From positions 17,739-33,543 of the forward strand of contig DIEE01000052.1 in the NCBI GenBank assembly GCA_002418465.1: 15,805 nt of DNA. The letters are read 5' to 3'. Shown here piece after piece: positions 1 to 6,895 of the stretch. Made by a program: the position numbers and the translations under genes. The notes beneath the pieces were generated by a model. It ran no database searches, was not told where the DNA came from, and saw only the letters and a program-made list of their open reading frames with translations. Within the stretch, counting starts at the first letter, position 1, and each line of letters opens with the position of its first letter. This DNA is from Pseudomonas sp. UBA5782 (GTDB lineage Bacteria > Pseudomonadota > Gammaproteobacteria > Pseudomonadales > Pseudomonadaceae).

Positions 1-2
1 TG

Positions 3-638
3 CTGGACAGCCGCTCGACACTGACGATTGCGTCCTATCAGGGCGGCAGCTTACGCGCCGAGGCGCTCGCGCTGCCGGTGCAGGAGGCACTGGCGCGCTT
101 TCGCCAGGCGGGCCTGCACCCGCGCGAACTGGAATGGCGGATGGTCGGCGGCGAAGGCGTGCTGCAGGCACTGGACGGCAACGGCGACAGCCGCGTGCTG
201 TCGGTGAGCGAAACCGCCGAGCCGCTGCAACGCCTGCCGGAAAGCACCCTGCGCCGGGCCGTTCAGGCGATGGCGCCGAATACCGCGTTCGATCTCGACG
301 AGCTGCGGGCCTACGACTTCTACTACTTCGCCCGCGCCGAGCAGAGCATGAATGGCGGCCTGCAACGGCCGCTGCCGGTGCTGCGCGTGCGCTTCGAGGA
401 TGCCGCCGGCAGCTGGCTGCACATCGACCCCCGCAGCGGCGCGCTGCTGGAGCAACTCGACGAACGCCGGCGCCTGGCGCGCTGGCTGTTCAACCTGCTG
501 CACAGCTGGGATTGGCAGCCGCTGCTGGAGCGCCCACTGCTGCGCGAGGTGCTGATGCTGGCCTTCAGCCTCGGCGGGCTGGTGATCAGCGTCAGCGGCG
601 TGGTGCTCGGCTGGCGACGGCTGCGGCGCTGGGGCTGA
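3..638 (+). CDS. PepSY-type membrane protein, C-terminal part (5' truncated by window)
   Basis: The frame is open from the first complete codon at position 3, so the gene begins upstream of the window; 211 residues and a TGA stop are visible. Seen: a soluble region followed near the C-terminus by a single hydrophobic helix (LVISVSGVVLGWRRLRRW) ending in a basic anchor. Just before it is the stretch RLARWLFNLLHSWDW, and earlier a strand-like SWLHIDPRSGALLEQLD. This layout matches the end of PepSY-associated transmembrane proteins, where a PepSY-like repeat precedes the last helix and the motif W(L)HIDPxTG recurs. Such proteins are inner-membrane proteins often linked to iron uptake or reductase partners, but the substrate cannot be judged from this fragment. 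It converges with the GntR gene with only 9 bp between the stop codons. Family assignment is by pattern only. Confidence 0.7.
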   Translation: MDSRSTLTIASYQGGSLRAEALALPVQEALARFRQAGLHPRELEWRMVGGEGVLQALDGNGDSRVLSVSETAEPLQRLPESTLRRAVQAMAPNTAFDLDELRAYDFYYFARAEQSMNGGLQRPLPVLRVRFEDAAGSWLHIDPRSGALLEQLDERRRLARWLFNLLHSWDWQPLLERPLLREVLMLAFSLGGLVISVSGVVLGWRRLRRWG

Positions 639-647
639 GCGCCGGAA

Positions 648-1403
648 TCAGCCGCGGCCAGTGGACTTCCTGGCGGACGGCAGCAGGTGCGAGAACACCG
701 CCTGCAGGTCGTCCGAAGGGTTGTCTTCCTCGAAGTTGAGCTTGTCGTCGACGCTGTCCATGTGGCGCATCATCAGCGCCACGGCGGTATCGGCGTCGTG
801 CGCTTCGATGGCGTCGATCAGCCGCAGATGCTCCTCGTCCGAGCAGTGCGCCTGGTTGCGCTTCTCGTAGAGGGCGATGATCAGCGAGCTTTGCGAGATC
901 AGGCTGCGCAGGAAGCCGATCAGCGGCACGTTGCCGGCCACCTTGGCGAGCTTGAGGTGGAATTCGCCGGACAGGCGGATGCCGGTGCCGCGGTCGCCGC
1001 GGACGAAGCAGGCATGTTCCTCGGCCACGCACTGGCGCAGCTCGGCGACCTGCGCGGCGCTGGCGCGCTCGCAGGCGAGCTCGGTGATCGCCCGCTCGAT
1101 CATTCGGCGCGCGTAGAAAATCTGACGCGCCTCGTCCGCCGTCGGGCTGGCCACCACCGCGCCGCGATTGGGCCGCAGCAGCACCACGCCCTCATGCCCG
1201 AGCCGCGACAGCGCCCGACGGATCACCGTGCGGCTGACGCCGAAGATGGCGCCGAGCGCTTCCTCGCTGAGCTTGGTAGCCGGCGCCAGGCGCTGTTCGA
1301 GGATGGCATCGAAGATGTGCGCATAAACCCCCTCGTCCTGGGTCCCGCTGCGGCGCTTGGCGCTGCTGACTTTCTTGCTCCGAGGCTGCGACTCTGGATT
1401 CAT
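648..1403 (-). CDS. GntR-family (FadR/FCD subfamily) transcriptional regulator of the urate cluster
   Basis: 251 residues from the ATG complementary to 1401-1403. The frame is open further upstream (a start at 1532 is possible), but that extension reads through a repeat and a putative operator, so the shorter start is preferred; no strong ribosome binding site is seen. Domains: a basic N-terminal tail (1-24), a GntR winged helix-turn-helix (about 25-90, with LSEEALGAIFGVSRTVIRRAL as the recognition region and RPNRGAVVA as the wing), then an all-helical FCD ligand domain (about 95-220). H149 in GEFHLKLA, H192 in EEHLRLIDAI and H214 in MMRHMDSV fit the FCD metal/ligand-binding histidines. FCD regulators usually bind short GT-N-AC palindromes and are released by a small organic acid. 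Position beside hiuH and the puuE operon suggests it controls urate catabolism; from memory P. aeruginosa has a comparable regulator gene (PA1520) next to its cluster. Effector unknown. Confidence 0.88.
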   Translation of the reverse strand: MNPESQPRSKKVSSAKRRSGTQDEGVYAHIFDAILEQRLAPATKLSEEALGAIFGVSRTVIRRALSRLGHEGVVLLRPNRGAVVASPTADEARQIFYARRMIERAITELACERASAAQVAELRQCVAEEHACFVRGDRGTGIRLSGEFHLKLAKVAGNVPLIGFLRSLISQSSLIIALYEKRNQAHCSDEEHLRLIDAIEAHDADTAVALMMRHMDSVDDKLNFEEDNPSDDLQAVFSHLLPSARKSTGRG

Positions 1404-1481
1404 GCTGGTATCCGCGAACTGCCCGGCCGTGGGCCCGCGATGGCGGCCGACTTGCTCGAAGCAGGAAGAATGGGTGTGCAC

Positions 1482-1494
1482 ATTGTACACAGAT
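1482..1494 (-). promoter_or_regulatory. Putative GntR operator upstream of the regulator gene
   Basis: Read on the - strand this is ATCTGTGTACAAT, with core TGTGTACA, one mismatch from a perfect 8-bp palindrome. It differs at one of 13 positions from the site at 2512-2524 in front of puuE. It sits about 80 bp upstream of the regulator's chosen start, as expected for autoregulation. Binding by the adjacent FCD regulator is inferred, not shown. Confidence 0.5.
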
Positions 1495-1523
1495 GGGTTG
1501 TGAAACCGGGTACAGGCAATGTT

Positions 1524-1544
1524 GGCGAACAAGTTCGCCCCTAC
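1524..1544 (+). repeat. Copy of the GGCGAACAAGTTCGCCCC intergenic repeat (single arm)
   Basis: These 21 bases are identical to the main part of the right arm of the large inverted repeat at 6896-6952 (GGCGAACAAGTTCGCC followed by CCTAC). Here only one arm is present, although CCCTACGG at 1539-1546 is answered by CCGTAGGG at 1585-1592. The repeat type resembles short intergenic elements found many times in Pseudomonas genomes; the copy number in this genome cannot be counted from the window. Confidence 0.75.
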
Positions 1545-1584
1545 GGTTGCACTCCGCGTCGTGGGCCAGCCATGGGCCTTAGGG

Positions 1585-1850
1585 CCGTAGGGCGGTGGGT
1601 TAGCGACATGAGCGCGGCCACCGCTTTATCGAGAGCCGTCGCCGCGCAACCCGCCGGACGGAGCCTCCGCTCAGGGCGCCGCCAGGTGGGCCATGAGTAT
1701 CTGGTGGGCTGAAGCCCGCCCTATGAGCGCACGGCCAGCGGCTCGTCACCGTGCACTTTACCCGGGCGCCTGGGCGCGGGCCGCCCCGATTCGGGTCGCG
1801 ATGATGCGCGCCGAAATCGAGTCGTAGGGCAGGCGCAACCCGCGTATCCC
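1585..1850. repeat. Mosaic of GTAGGGC-type intergenic repeat fragments
   Basis: Together with the preceding repeat this fills most of the 496-bp gap between hiuH and the regulator (1404-1899), in which I see no credible gene. Pieces visible: GTAGGGCGGTGGGTTAGCG at 1587-1605 and, about 40 bp on, CGCGCAACCCGCC at 1643-1655, which form an imperfect inverted pair; GGTGGGCTGAAGCCCGCCC at 1703-1721, a small hairpin of the same flavour in opposite orientation; and GTAGGGCAGGCGCAACCCGC at 1824-1843. These look like degenerate, nested copies of the short repeats scattered between Pseudomonas genes. Boundaries are approximate. Confidence 0.5.
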
Positions 1851-1899
1851 GGCATACATCTACGCCCAAACGCAGGTTTCACCCCCGGCATAAGCGGGA

Positions 1900-2253
1900 C
1901 TAACTGCCGCGGTAGGTCGAGTAGCTGTACGGCGAGATCAGCAGCGGCACGTGGTAGTGCTCCTGGGCGGCGTCGATGCCGAAGCGCAGCACCACCACGT
2001 CGAGAAACGCCGGCTCGCCCAGGGCGATGCCACAGGCGCGGTAGTAGTCGCCGGCATGGAAATGCAACTGGTAGATGCCCGAGCGATAGCCCTCGCCCTC
2101 CAGCAGCGGCGCGCCGCAGCGGCCGTCGTCGTTGCTGCGCGTGGTGGTCAGCAGGTGCAGTTCGGCGCCTTCGACGCGGTACAGCTCGATCAGGATGTCG
2201 CGGCCAGGGCGGCCCTGCGAGGCATCCAGTACGTGGGTGGTCAGTCGTCCCAT
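1900..2253 (-). CDS. hiuH: 5-hydroxyisourate hydrolase (transthyretin-like)
   Basis: 117 residues, the normal length for a prokaryotic HIU hydrolase. It hydrolyses 5-hydroxyisourate, the product of urate oxidation, to OHCU. Seen: the N-terminal signature LTTHVLD (H7 catalytic), R45 in NDDGRCGAPL, the C-terminal block EHYHVPLLISPYSYSTYRGS with the histidine pair H99/H101, and the family's diagnostic C-terminal tetrapeptide YRGS. No signal peptide is present in this form, so it is probably cytoplasmic. The frame runs on upstream to an ATG at 2394, but the added residues do not resemble the family, and MGRLTTHVLD is the usual start. An AGGAGG lies 22 bp upstream of the ATG (complement of 2276-2281), too far for an ordinary Shine-Dalgarno site. 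The gene is divergent from puuE. Confidence 0.95.
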   Translation of the reverse strand: MGRLTTHVLDASQGRPGRDILIELYRVEGAELHLLTTTRSNDDGRCGAPLLEGEGYRSGIYQLHFHAGDYYRACGIALGEPAFLDVVVLRFGIDAAQEHYHVPLLISPYSYSTYRGS

Positions 2254-2565
2254 TGCGATTCGCGGCCGCGCCGCGCCTCCTGCAGATGTGTGCCGCCGGT
2301 ACGGGCGGGTTGAATGGATAGCGGTGGATTGTTGCACAGCCCGGCAGCCGGCGGAGCTTGCAACCGACGCCAGCCGGATTCGCCAGGAAATCAAGCCTGC
2401 TGCGGCTTTCGCAGAAAACTCCTGACCATGTAGGCAAGTTTTTTGCTACGGTTTTCCGTCATCCGCAAGCCGAGTTTCGCCGCGCGATAACTGTTCGCAA
2501 AGTATAACCAAATCTGTATACAATTTCTCCACGCACGTACCTCAACTATTCCAAGGACAGCTGCC
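2254..2565. promoter_or_regulatory. Divergent control region between hiuH and puuE
   Basis: These 312 bp hold no credible gene. It must carry the promoters of hiuH (leftward) and of the puuE operon (rightward). It is AT-richer than its surroundings between about 2420 and 2530. The rightward side holds the operator-like ATCTGTATACAAT (2512-2524) and an upstream AGTATAAC (2501-2508). On the leftward side CTGTGCAACAAT (complement of 2328-2339) looks like a degenerate version of the same site with one extra central base. Exact -35/-10 boxes could not be assigned with confidence. Confidence 0.6.
2512..2524 (+). promoter_or_regulatory. Putative GntR operator in the puuE promoter
   Basis: ATCTGTATACAAT contains the perfect 8-bp palindrome TGTATACA, of the GT-N-N-AC kind expected for FCD/GntR proteins. 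It lies 41 bp before the puuE start codon and therefore near the likely transcription start. The same 13-mer with one change is found in front of the regulator gene (1482-1494). Confidence 0.55.
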
Positions 2566-3492
2566 GTGAGTGCCGAATACCCCCGCGACCTGATCGGTTA
2601 CGCCGATCAACCCCCTCATCCGCATTGGCCCGGCGAGGCGCGCATCGCCCTCTCCTTCGTGCTCAATTACGAGGAAGGTGGCGAGCGCAACATCCTTCAC
2701 GGCGACAAGGAGTCCGAGGCGTTCCTCTCCGAGATGGTCGCCGCGCAGCCGCTGCAGGGCGCACGCAACATGAGCATGGAGTCGCTCTACGAATACGGCA
2801 GCCGCGCCGGCGTCTGGCGCCTGCTCAAGCTGTTCGAGGCGCACGCCATCCCGCTGACAGTCTTCGCCGTGGCCATGGCCGCGCAGCGTCATCCGGCGGT
2901 GATCCGCGCTATGGTCGCCGCCGGCCACGAGATCTGCAGCCACGGCCTGCGCTGGATCGACTACCAGTACATGGACGAAGCCCAGGAGCGCGAGCACCTC
3001 GACGAAGCCGTGCGCATCCTCACCGAGCTTACCGGCGAACGCCCGCTCGGCTGGTACACCGGTCGCACCGGGCCGAACACCCGGCGCCTGGTGCGCGAGG
3101 AAGGAGGCTTCCTCTACGACTCGGACACCTACGACGACGACCTGCCCTACTGGGACCCGGAAAGCACCGACAAGGCGCATCTGGTGATCCCCTACACCCT
3201 CGACACCAACGACATGCGCTTCACCCAGGTGCAGGGTTTCAACAAGGGCGACGACTTCTTCCAGTACCTCAAGGACGCCTTCGACGTGCTCTACGCCGAA
3301 GGCGAAGCCGGCGCGCCGAAGATGCTCTCCATAGGCATGCACTGCCGCCTGCTCGGTCGCCCGGCGCGACTGGCCGCGCTGCAGCGCTTCCTCAACTACG
3401 TGAAGGGCCACGACAAGGTCTGGTTCGCTCGCCGCGTCGACATCGCCCGCCACTGGCACGCCACCCATCCGTTCAAGGGAGGCCAGGCATGA
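2566..3492 (+). CDS. puuE: Allantoinase, PuuE type (polysaccharide-deacetylase fold)
   Basis: 308 residues, full length for PuuE. It opens the hydantoin ring of S-allantoin to give allantoate and belongs to the NodB/polysaccharide deacetylase superfamily, unrelated to the AllB/DAL1 allantoinases. Seen: RIALSFVLNYEEGGERNILHGD (about 26-47), ARNMSMESLYEYGSRAGVWRLL (66-87), the metal-site-like block GHEICSHGLRWIDYQ (120-134) and GWYTGRTGPNTRRLV (162-176), all characteristic of PuuE; the family is reported to work without a metal cofactor. The start is a GTG preceded by AAGGA at 2553-2557, a good spacing of 8 bp. It is the first gene of the operon and overlaps uraD by 4 bp (ATGA), so the two are probably translationally coupled. 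Expression is probably controlled through the operator just upstream. Confidence 0.96.
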   Translation: MSAEYPRDLIGYADQPPHPHWPGEARIALSFVLNYEEGGERNILHGDKESEAFLSEMVAAQPLQGARNMSMESLYEYGSRAGVWRLLKLFEAHAIPLTVFAVAMAAQRHPAVIRAMVAAGHEICSHGLRWIDYQYMDEAQEREHLDEAVRILTELTGERPLGWYTGRTGPNTRRLVREEGGFLYDSDTYDDDLPYWDPESTDKAHLVIPYTLDTNDMRFTQVQGFNKGDDFFQYLKDAFDVLYAEGEAGAPKMLSIGMHCRLLGRPARLAALQRFLNYVKGHDKVWFARRVDIARHWHATHPFKGGQA

Positions 3493-4004
3493 GCCGCTTC
3501 CAGAGCATCACGCCGTCGACGCTGGATCGCGCCGCCTTCATCGCCGCCTTCGCCGACATCTACGAACACTCGCCGTGGGTTGCCGAGCGTACCTTCGACC
3601 AGGGCGTGGAGGCGGGTTTCGACGAAGTCGAAGTGCTGCAGGCGCGGATGGCCGCCGTGCTGTTCGCCGCCAGCCACGCCGAGCAGTTGGCCCTGATCAA
3701 CGCCCACCCGGACCTGGCCGGCAAGGCCGCCGTGCGTGGCGAGCTGACCGCCGCGTCCACCTCGGAACAGTCCGGCGCCGGCATCCATGAATGCACCGCC
3801 GAGGAGTTCGCCCGTTTCACCGAACTCAACGACGCCTACAAGGCGCGCTTCGGCTTCCCCTTCATCATGGCGGTGAAGGGCAGCAACCGGCACCAGATCC
3901 TCGCTGCCTTCGAGGAACGCATCCACCACTCGCCAGAGCAGGAATTCGCCCGCGCCCTGGCCGAAATCAACAAGATCGCGCTGTTCCGCCTGCAGGCGCT
4001 GTAA
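3489..4004 (+). CDS. uraD: OHCU decarboxylase
   Basis: 171 residues, the usual length. It decarboxylates 2-oxo-4-hydroxy-4-carboxy-5-ureidoimidazoline stereoselectively to S-allantoin, the step after HiuH. Seen: the catalytic-histidine motif AHPDLAGKAA (H73), followed by TSEQSGAGI (91-99) and the substrate-binding block FGFPFIMAVKG (121-131), with the C-terminal helix EFARALAEINKIALFRL. The frame is open far upstream through puuE, but the ATG at 3489, overlapping the puuE stop, gives the expected N-terminus. No separate Shine-Dalgarno is needed if coupled, although GGGAGG lies at 3478-3483. Alc follows after 23 bp. Confidence 0.96.
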   Translation: MSRFQSITPSTLDRAAFIAAFADIYEHSPWVAERTFDQGVEAGFDEVEVLQARMAAVLFAASHAEQLALINAHPDLAGKAAVRGELTAASTSEQSGAGIHECTAEEFARFTELNDAYKARFGFPFIMAVKGSNRHQILAAFEERIHHSPEQEFARALAEINKIALFRLQAL

Positions 4005-4027
4005 CGGCCAAAACCGACGAGAAGACC

Positions 4028-5023
4028 ATGAAGACCTACGCCGCTCCCTTCGAGAAATACCTCAACCTTGCCGACGCCCGCCTCGGCACCAAGGCCCTGT
4101 CGGTCACCGACGACTGGTTCGCCGACGTCAACCGCCTGTTCCAGCCGACTCCGGCGGTCTGGAAGGAAGGCGTGTTCGATGACAACGGCAAGTGGATGGA
4201 CGGTTGGGAGTCGCGCCGCAAGCGCTTCGAAGGTTATGACAGCGCGGTGATCCGCCTCGGCATCGCCGGCTCGATCAAGGGCGTCGACATCGACACCAGC
4301 CACTTCACCGGCAACTACCCGCCGTCGGCCTCGCTGGAAGCCTGCTTCATCGCCGAGGGCGATCCGAGCGACGCCACCGAGTGGACCGAAGTGCTCTCCG
4401 CAGTCGAACTGCAGGGCAACAGCCACCACTACCACGCCATCGCCGACGACCGCGCCTGGACCCACCTGCGCTTCAACATCTACCCGGACGGCGGCGTTGC
4501 CCGCCTGCGCGTCTACGGCATCCCGCACCGCGACTGGTCCGCGCAGAGCGCCGACGAGCAGATCGACCTCGCCTCGGCGCTCAACGGCGGCCGCGCGCTG
4601 GCCTGCTCCGACGAGCACTACGGCAGCATGGGCAACCTGCTCAACCCCGGCCGTGGGGTGAACATGGGCGACGGCTGGGAAACCGCACGCCGCCGTACGC
4701 CAGGCAACGACTGGGTGATCATCGCCCTCGGCCATCCGGGCGAGATCGAGCGGATCGTCGTCGACACCCTGCACTTCAAGGGCAACTACCCGGACAGCTG
4801 CTCGATCCAGGCGGCGTTCGTCAAAGGCGGCACCGACAGCCAGATCGAGACCCAGAGCCTGTTCTGGCGCGAACTGCTGCCCAGCCAGAAGCTGCAGATG
4901 CACCAGGAACACGAATTCGCCGAACAGATCGCCAAGCTCGGCCCGATCACCCACGTGCGCATGAACGTGTTCCCGGACGGTGGCGTCAGCCGCCTGCGCC
5001 TGTTCGGCAAACTGGCGAAGTAA
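4028..5023 (+). CDS. alc: Allantoicase
   Basis: 331 residues, normal for the family. It hydrolyses allantoate to S-ureidoglycolate and urea. The protein is an internal duplication of the allantoicase jelly-roll repeat, and the matching motifs are visible: HFTGNYP at 92 against HFKGNYP at 249, and DGGVARLRVYG at 154 against DGGVSRLRLFG at 317. The N-terminal block LADARLGTKALSVTDDWFADVNRL is typical. The start ATG at 4028 has only a weak upstream purine stretch (GAGAAG, 4019-4024). It lies 23 bp after uraD and 57 bp before allA; the latter gap holds a perfect hairpin. No oddities in the coding sequence. Confidence 0.96.
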   Translation: MKTYAAPFEKYLNLADARLGTKALSVTDDWFADVNRLFQPTPAVWKEGVFDDNGKWMDGWESRRKRFEGYDSAVIRLGIAGSIKGVDIDTSHFTGNYPPSASLEACFIAEGDPSDATEWTEVLSAVELQGNSHHYHAIADDRAWTHLRFNIYPDGGVARLRVYGIPHRDWSAQSADEQIDLASALNGGRALACSDEHYGSMGNLLNPGRGVNMGDGWETARRRTPGNDWVIIALGHPGEIERIVVDTLHFKGNYPDSCSIQAAFVKGGTDSQIETQSLFWRELLPSQKLQMHQEHEFAEQIAKLGPITHVRMNVFPDGGVSRLRLFGKLAK

Positions 5024-5031
5024 GCACGAAC

Positions 5032-5057
5032 CGCCCCTCTCCCACCGGAGAGGGGCG
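5032..5057 (+). terminator. Perfect hairpin between alc and allA (possible attenuator or processing site)
   Basis: Arms CGCCCCTCTCC (5032-5042) and GGAGAGGGGCG (5047-5057) pair perfectly over 11 bp around a CACC loop. Only TT follows, not a U-tract, so full termination is unlikely. It starts 9 bp after the alc stop and ends 23 bp before the allA start. It could reduce downstream transcription, protect upstream mRNA from 3' exonucleases, or be a short intergenic repeat. Typed as terminator for want of a better class. Confidence 0.4.
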
Positions 5058-5080
5058 TTCATCGAGAAGGCAGAAAACGC

Positions 5081-5584
5081 ATGCGCAAACTGATCATCGA
5101 GCCTCTGACCAAGGAAGCCTTCGCGCCCTTCGGCGACGTCATCGAAACCGAAGGCAGCGATTACTTCATGATCAACAACGGCTCCACCCGCCGCTATCAC
5201 AAGCTGGCGACGGTGGAGACCAACCTGCCCGAGGACCAGGCGATCATCAGCATCTTCCGCGCCGAGGCGCTGGCGATGCCGCTGACCATCCGCATGCTCG
5301 AACGCCACCCGCGGGGCAGCCAGGCCTTCGTCCCGCTGCTCGGCAAACCGTTCCTGGTGGTGGTCGCCCCGCTCGGCGACACGCCCGACCCGGCGCAGGT
5401 GCGCGCCTTCATCAGCGATGGCCGGCAGGGCGTGAACTACCGCCGCGCCGTCTGGCATCACCCGGTACTGGCGATCGCCGCGCAGGACGATTTCCTGGTG
5501 GTCGACCGCAGCGGTGCCGGCAACAACTGCGACGAACACTTTTTCGACGAGAGCGAGCAGCTGCTCCTCGACCCCGAGCTTTGA
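5081..5584 (+). CDS. allA: Ureidoglycolate lyase
   Basis: 167 residues, the expected size. It splits S-ureidoglycolate into glyoxylate and urea, the last step of the pathway in this window. Seen: the N-terminal LTKEAFAPFGDVIE, the family signature MLERHPRGSQAFVPL (72-86) and GVNYRRAVWHHPVL (117-130), which includes the cupin-fold metal or substrate ligands. The start ATG is preceded by GAGAAGG (5063-5069), at a rather long spacing of 11 bp. The gene lies after the alc hairpin and 39 bp before puuD. Older annotations call this family ureidoglycolate hydrolase, but lyase is the established activity. Confidence 0.94.
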   Translation: MRKLIIEPLTKEAFAPFGDVIETEGSDYFMINNGSTRRYHKLATVETNLPEDQAIISIFRAEALAMPLTIRMLERHPRGSQAFVPLLGKPFLVVVAPLGDTPDPAQVRAFISDGRQGVNYRRAVWHHPVLAIAAQDDFLVVDRSGAGNNCDEHFFDESEQLLLDPEL

Positions 5585-5623
5585 AGGACTGGCAGCCGCC
5601 GCTGCAGGCATGAGGTAGAAATC

Positions 5624-6841
5624 TTGGAAGCACATTTGACCGAATGGCTGAACCTGACCATTCGCTGGATACACATGATCGTCGGCGTCGCCTGGATCGG
5701 CGCCTCCTTCTATTTCGTCTGGCTGGAGAACAACCTCGACCGGCGCAATCCGCGCGAAGGCTTGTCCGGCGACCTCTGGGCGATCCACGGCGGCGGCATC
5801 TACCACCTGGAAAAATACAAGCTCGCGCCGCCGCAGATGCCAGAGAACCTGCACTGGTTCAAGTGGGAGGCCTATAGCACCTGGCTGTCCGGCTTCGCCC
5901 TGCTGCTTGTGGTCTACTACCTCAATCCGGGCGTCTACCTGCTGGCACCGGGCAGCTCGCTGAGCCCGGCGCAGGCGGTGATGGTCGGCATCGGCGCGCT
6001 GATCGCCGGCTGGTTCATCTACGACCTGCTCTGCGAATCCGCCCTCGGCAAGCACCCGGCGCTGCTCGGCCTGACCCTGTTCGTGCTAATCGTGTTCGCC
6101 GCCTGGGGCTTCTCCCAGGTGTTCAGCGGCCGCGCCGCCTACATCCATACCGGCGCGCTGATCGGCACCATCATGGTCGGCAACGTGTTCCGCACCATCA
6201 TGCCGGCGCAGCGCGCGCTGGTGGCCGCCATCGAGCAGAACCGCGAACCCGACCCGGCGCTGCCGGCCAAGGGCCTGTTGCGCTCGCGGCACAACAACTA
6301 TTTCACCCTGCCGGTGCTGTTCATCATGATCAGCAACCACTTCCCGAGCACCTACGGCAATCACTACAACTGGCTGATCCTCGCCGCCATCTCCGTGCTC
6401 GCCGTGCTGGTCCGCCACTACTTCAACACCCGCCACGCCACCGGCAAGTTCGCCTGGGCGCTGCCACTGGCCGCGCTGGGCATGATCAGCCTGGCGTTCG
6501 TGACCTCGGGAAAACTCAGCACACCTGCCACCGCACCAGTCGCACTGCCAGCGACCTCGCAGCAGGCGCCGGCGATGAGCGAGTTCGACAAGGTCAGTGG
6601 AGTGATTCACGAGCGCTGCACGGTCTGCCATTCGGCGCAACCGACCAGCCCGCTGTTCAGCGCAGCGCCAGCCGGAGTGATGTTCGATACGCCGCAGCAG
6701 ATCCAGCAGATGGCGCCGCGCATCCAGGCGCAGGCGGTGGCGAGCCAGATCATGCCGCTGGGCAACATCACCCAGATGACCCAGCAGGAACGCGACCTGA
6801 TCGGCGCCTGGATCGCCAATGGCGCGAAAACCGGCAACTGA
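5624..6841 (+). CDS. puuD: Membrane urate oxidase PuuD with C-terminal cytochrome c domain
   Basis: 405 residues. It catalyses urate to 5-hydroxyisourate, the entry reaction of the pathway. Seen: about eight hydrophobic helices between residues 10 and 293 (Urate_ox_N/DUF989 region) with conserved motifs RWIHMIVGVAWIGASFYFVWLENNL and HNNYFTLPVLFIMISNHFP. An Ala/Pro-rich linker (about 297-318) leads to a small cytochrome c domain with haem-binding CTVCH (C332, C335, H336) and probable axial Met377 in QIMPLGN. Known for the family: electrons pass through the haem domain to the respiratory chain rather than to O2 giving H2O2. The start is TTG at 5624, supported by GAGGT at 5612-5616 with 7-bp spacing and by the typical N-terminus EAHLTEWLNLTIRW. 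It ends in tandem in-frame stops TGA TAA and is the last gene of the operon. Confidence 0.95.
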   Translation: MEAHLTEWLNLTIRWIHMIVGVAWIGASFYFVWLENNLDRRNPREGLSGDLWAIHGGGIYHLEKYKLAPPQMPENLHWFKWEAYSTWLSGFALLLVVYYLNPGVYLLAPGSSLSPAQAVMVGIGALIAGWFIYDLLCESALGKHPALLGLTLFVLIVFAAWGFSQVFSGRAAYIHTGALIGTIMVGNVFRTIMPAQRALVAAIEQNREPDPALPAKGLLRSRHNNYFTLPVLFIMISNHFPSTYGNHYNWLILAAISVLAVLVRHYFNTRHATGKFAWALPLAALGMISLAFVTSGKLSTPATAPVALPATSQQAPAMSEFDKVSGVIHERCTVCHSAQPTSPLFSAAPAGVMFDTPQQIQQMAPRIQAQAVASQIMPLGNITQMTQQERDLIGAWIANGAKTGN

Positions 6842-6853
6842 TAATCAAGGGAA

Positions 6854-6872
6854 AGCGTGGGCAACCCACGCT
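6854..6872 (+). terminator. Hairpin after puuD
   Basis: AGCGTGGG (6854-6861) and CCCACGCT (6865-6872) form a perfect 8-bp stem with a CAA loop, starting 12 bp after the puuD stop. No U-tract follows, so it is either a weak terminator or an mRNA-stabilising 3' end of the urate operon. It may act with the larger inverted repeat just downstream. Confidence 0.45.
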
Positions 6873-6895
6873 GAGCGCTGGAACTGCACATACCC

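Noticed and set aside
1404..1532. Longer N-terminus for the GntR regulator (start at 1532)
   Set aside because: The extra 43 residues are encoded by repeat and operator-like sequence and do not look like a protein domain.
687..1712. 341-codon + strand frame opposite the GntR gene
   Set aside because: Antisense to the regulator's helix-turn-helix and FCD domains, then runs into repeats.
1585..1850. Considered whether the repeats form a CRISPR array
   Set aside because: The pieces are unequal, in mixed orientation, not regularly spaced and without unique spacers of constant length.
1600..1869. 89-codon - strand frame in the regulator-hiuH gap
   Set aside because: It is made of translated repeat pieces, lacks a ribosome site and resembles no family.
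3836..6055. Long - strand open frame (739 codons) opposite uraD-alc-allA-puuD
   Set aside because: It is antisense to four recognised enzymes, has a valine/alanine/arginine-rich composition and no recognisable domain.
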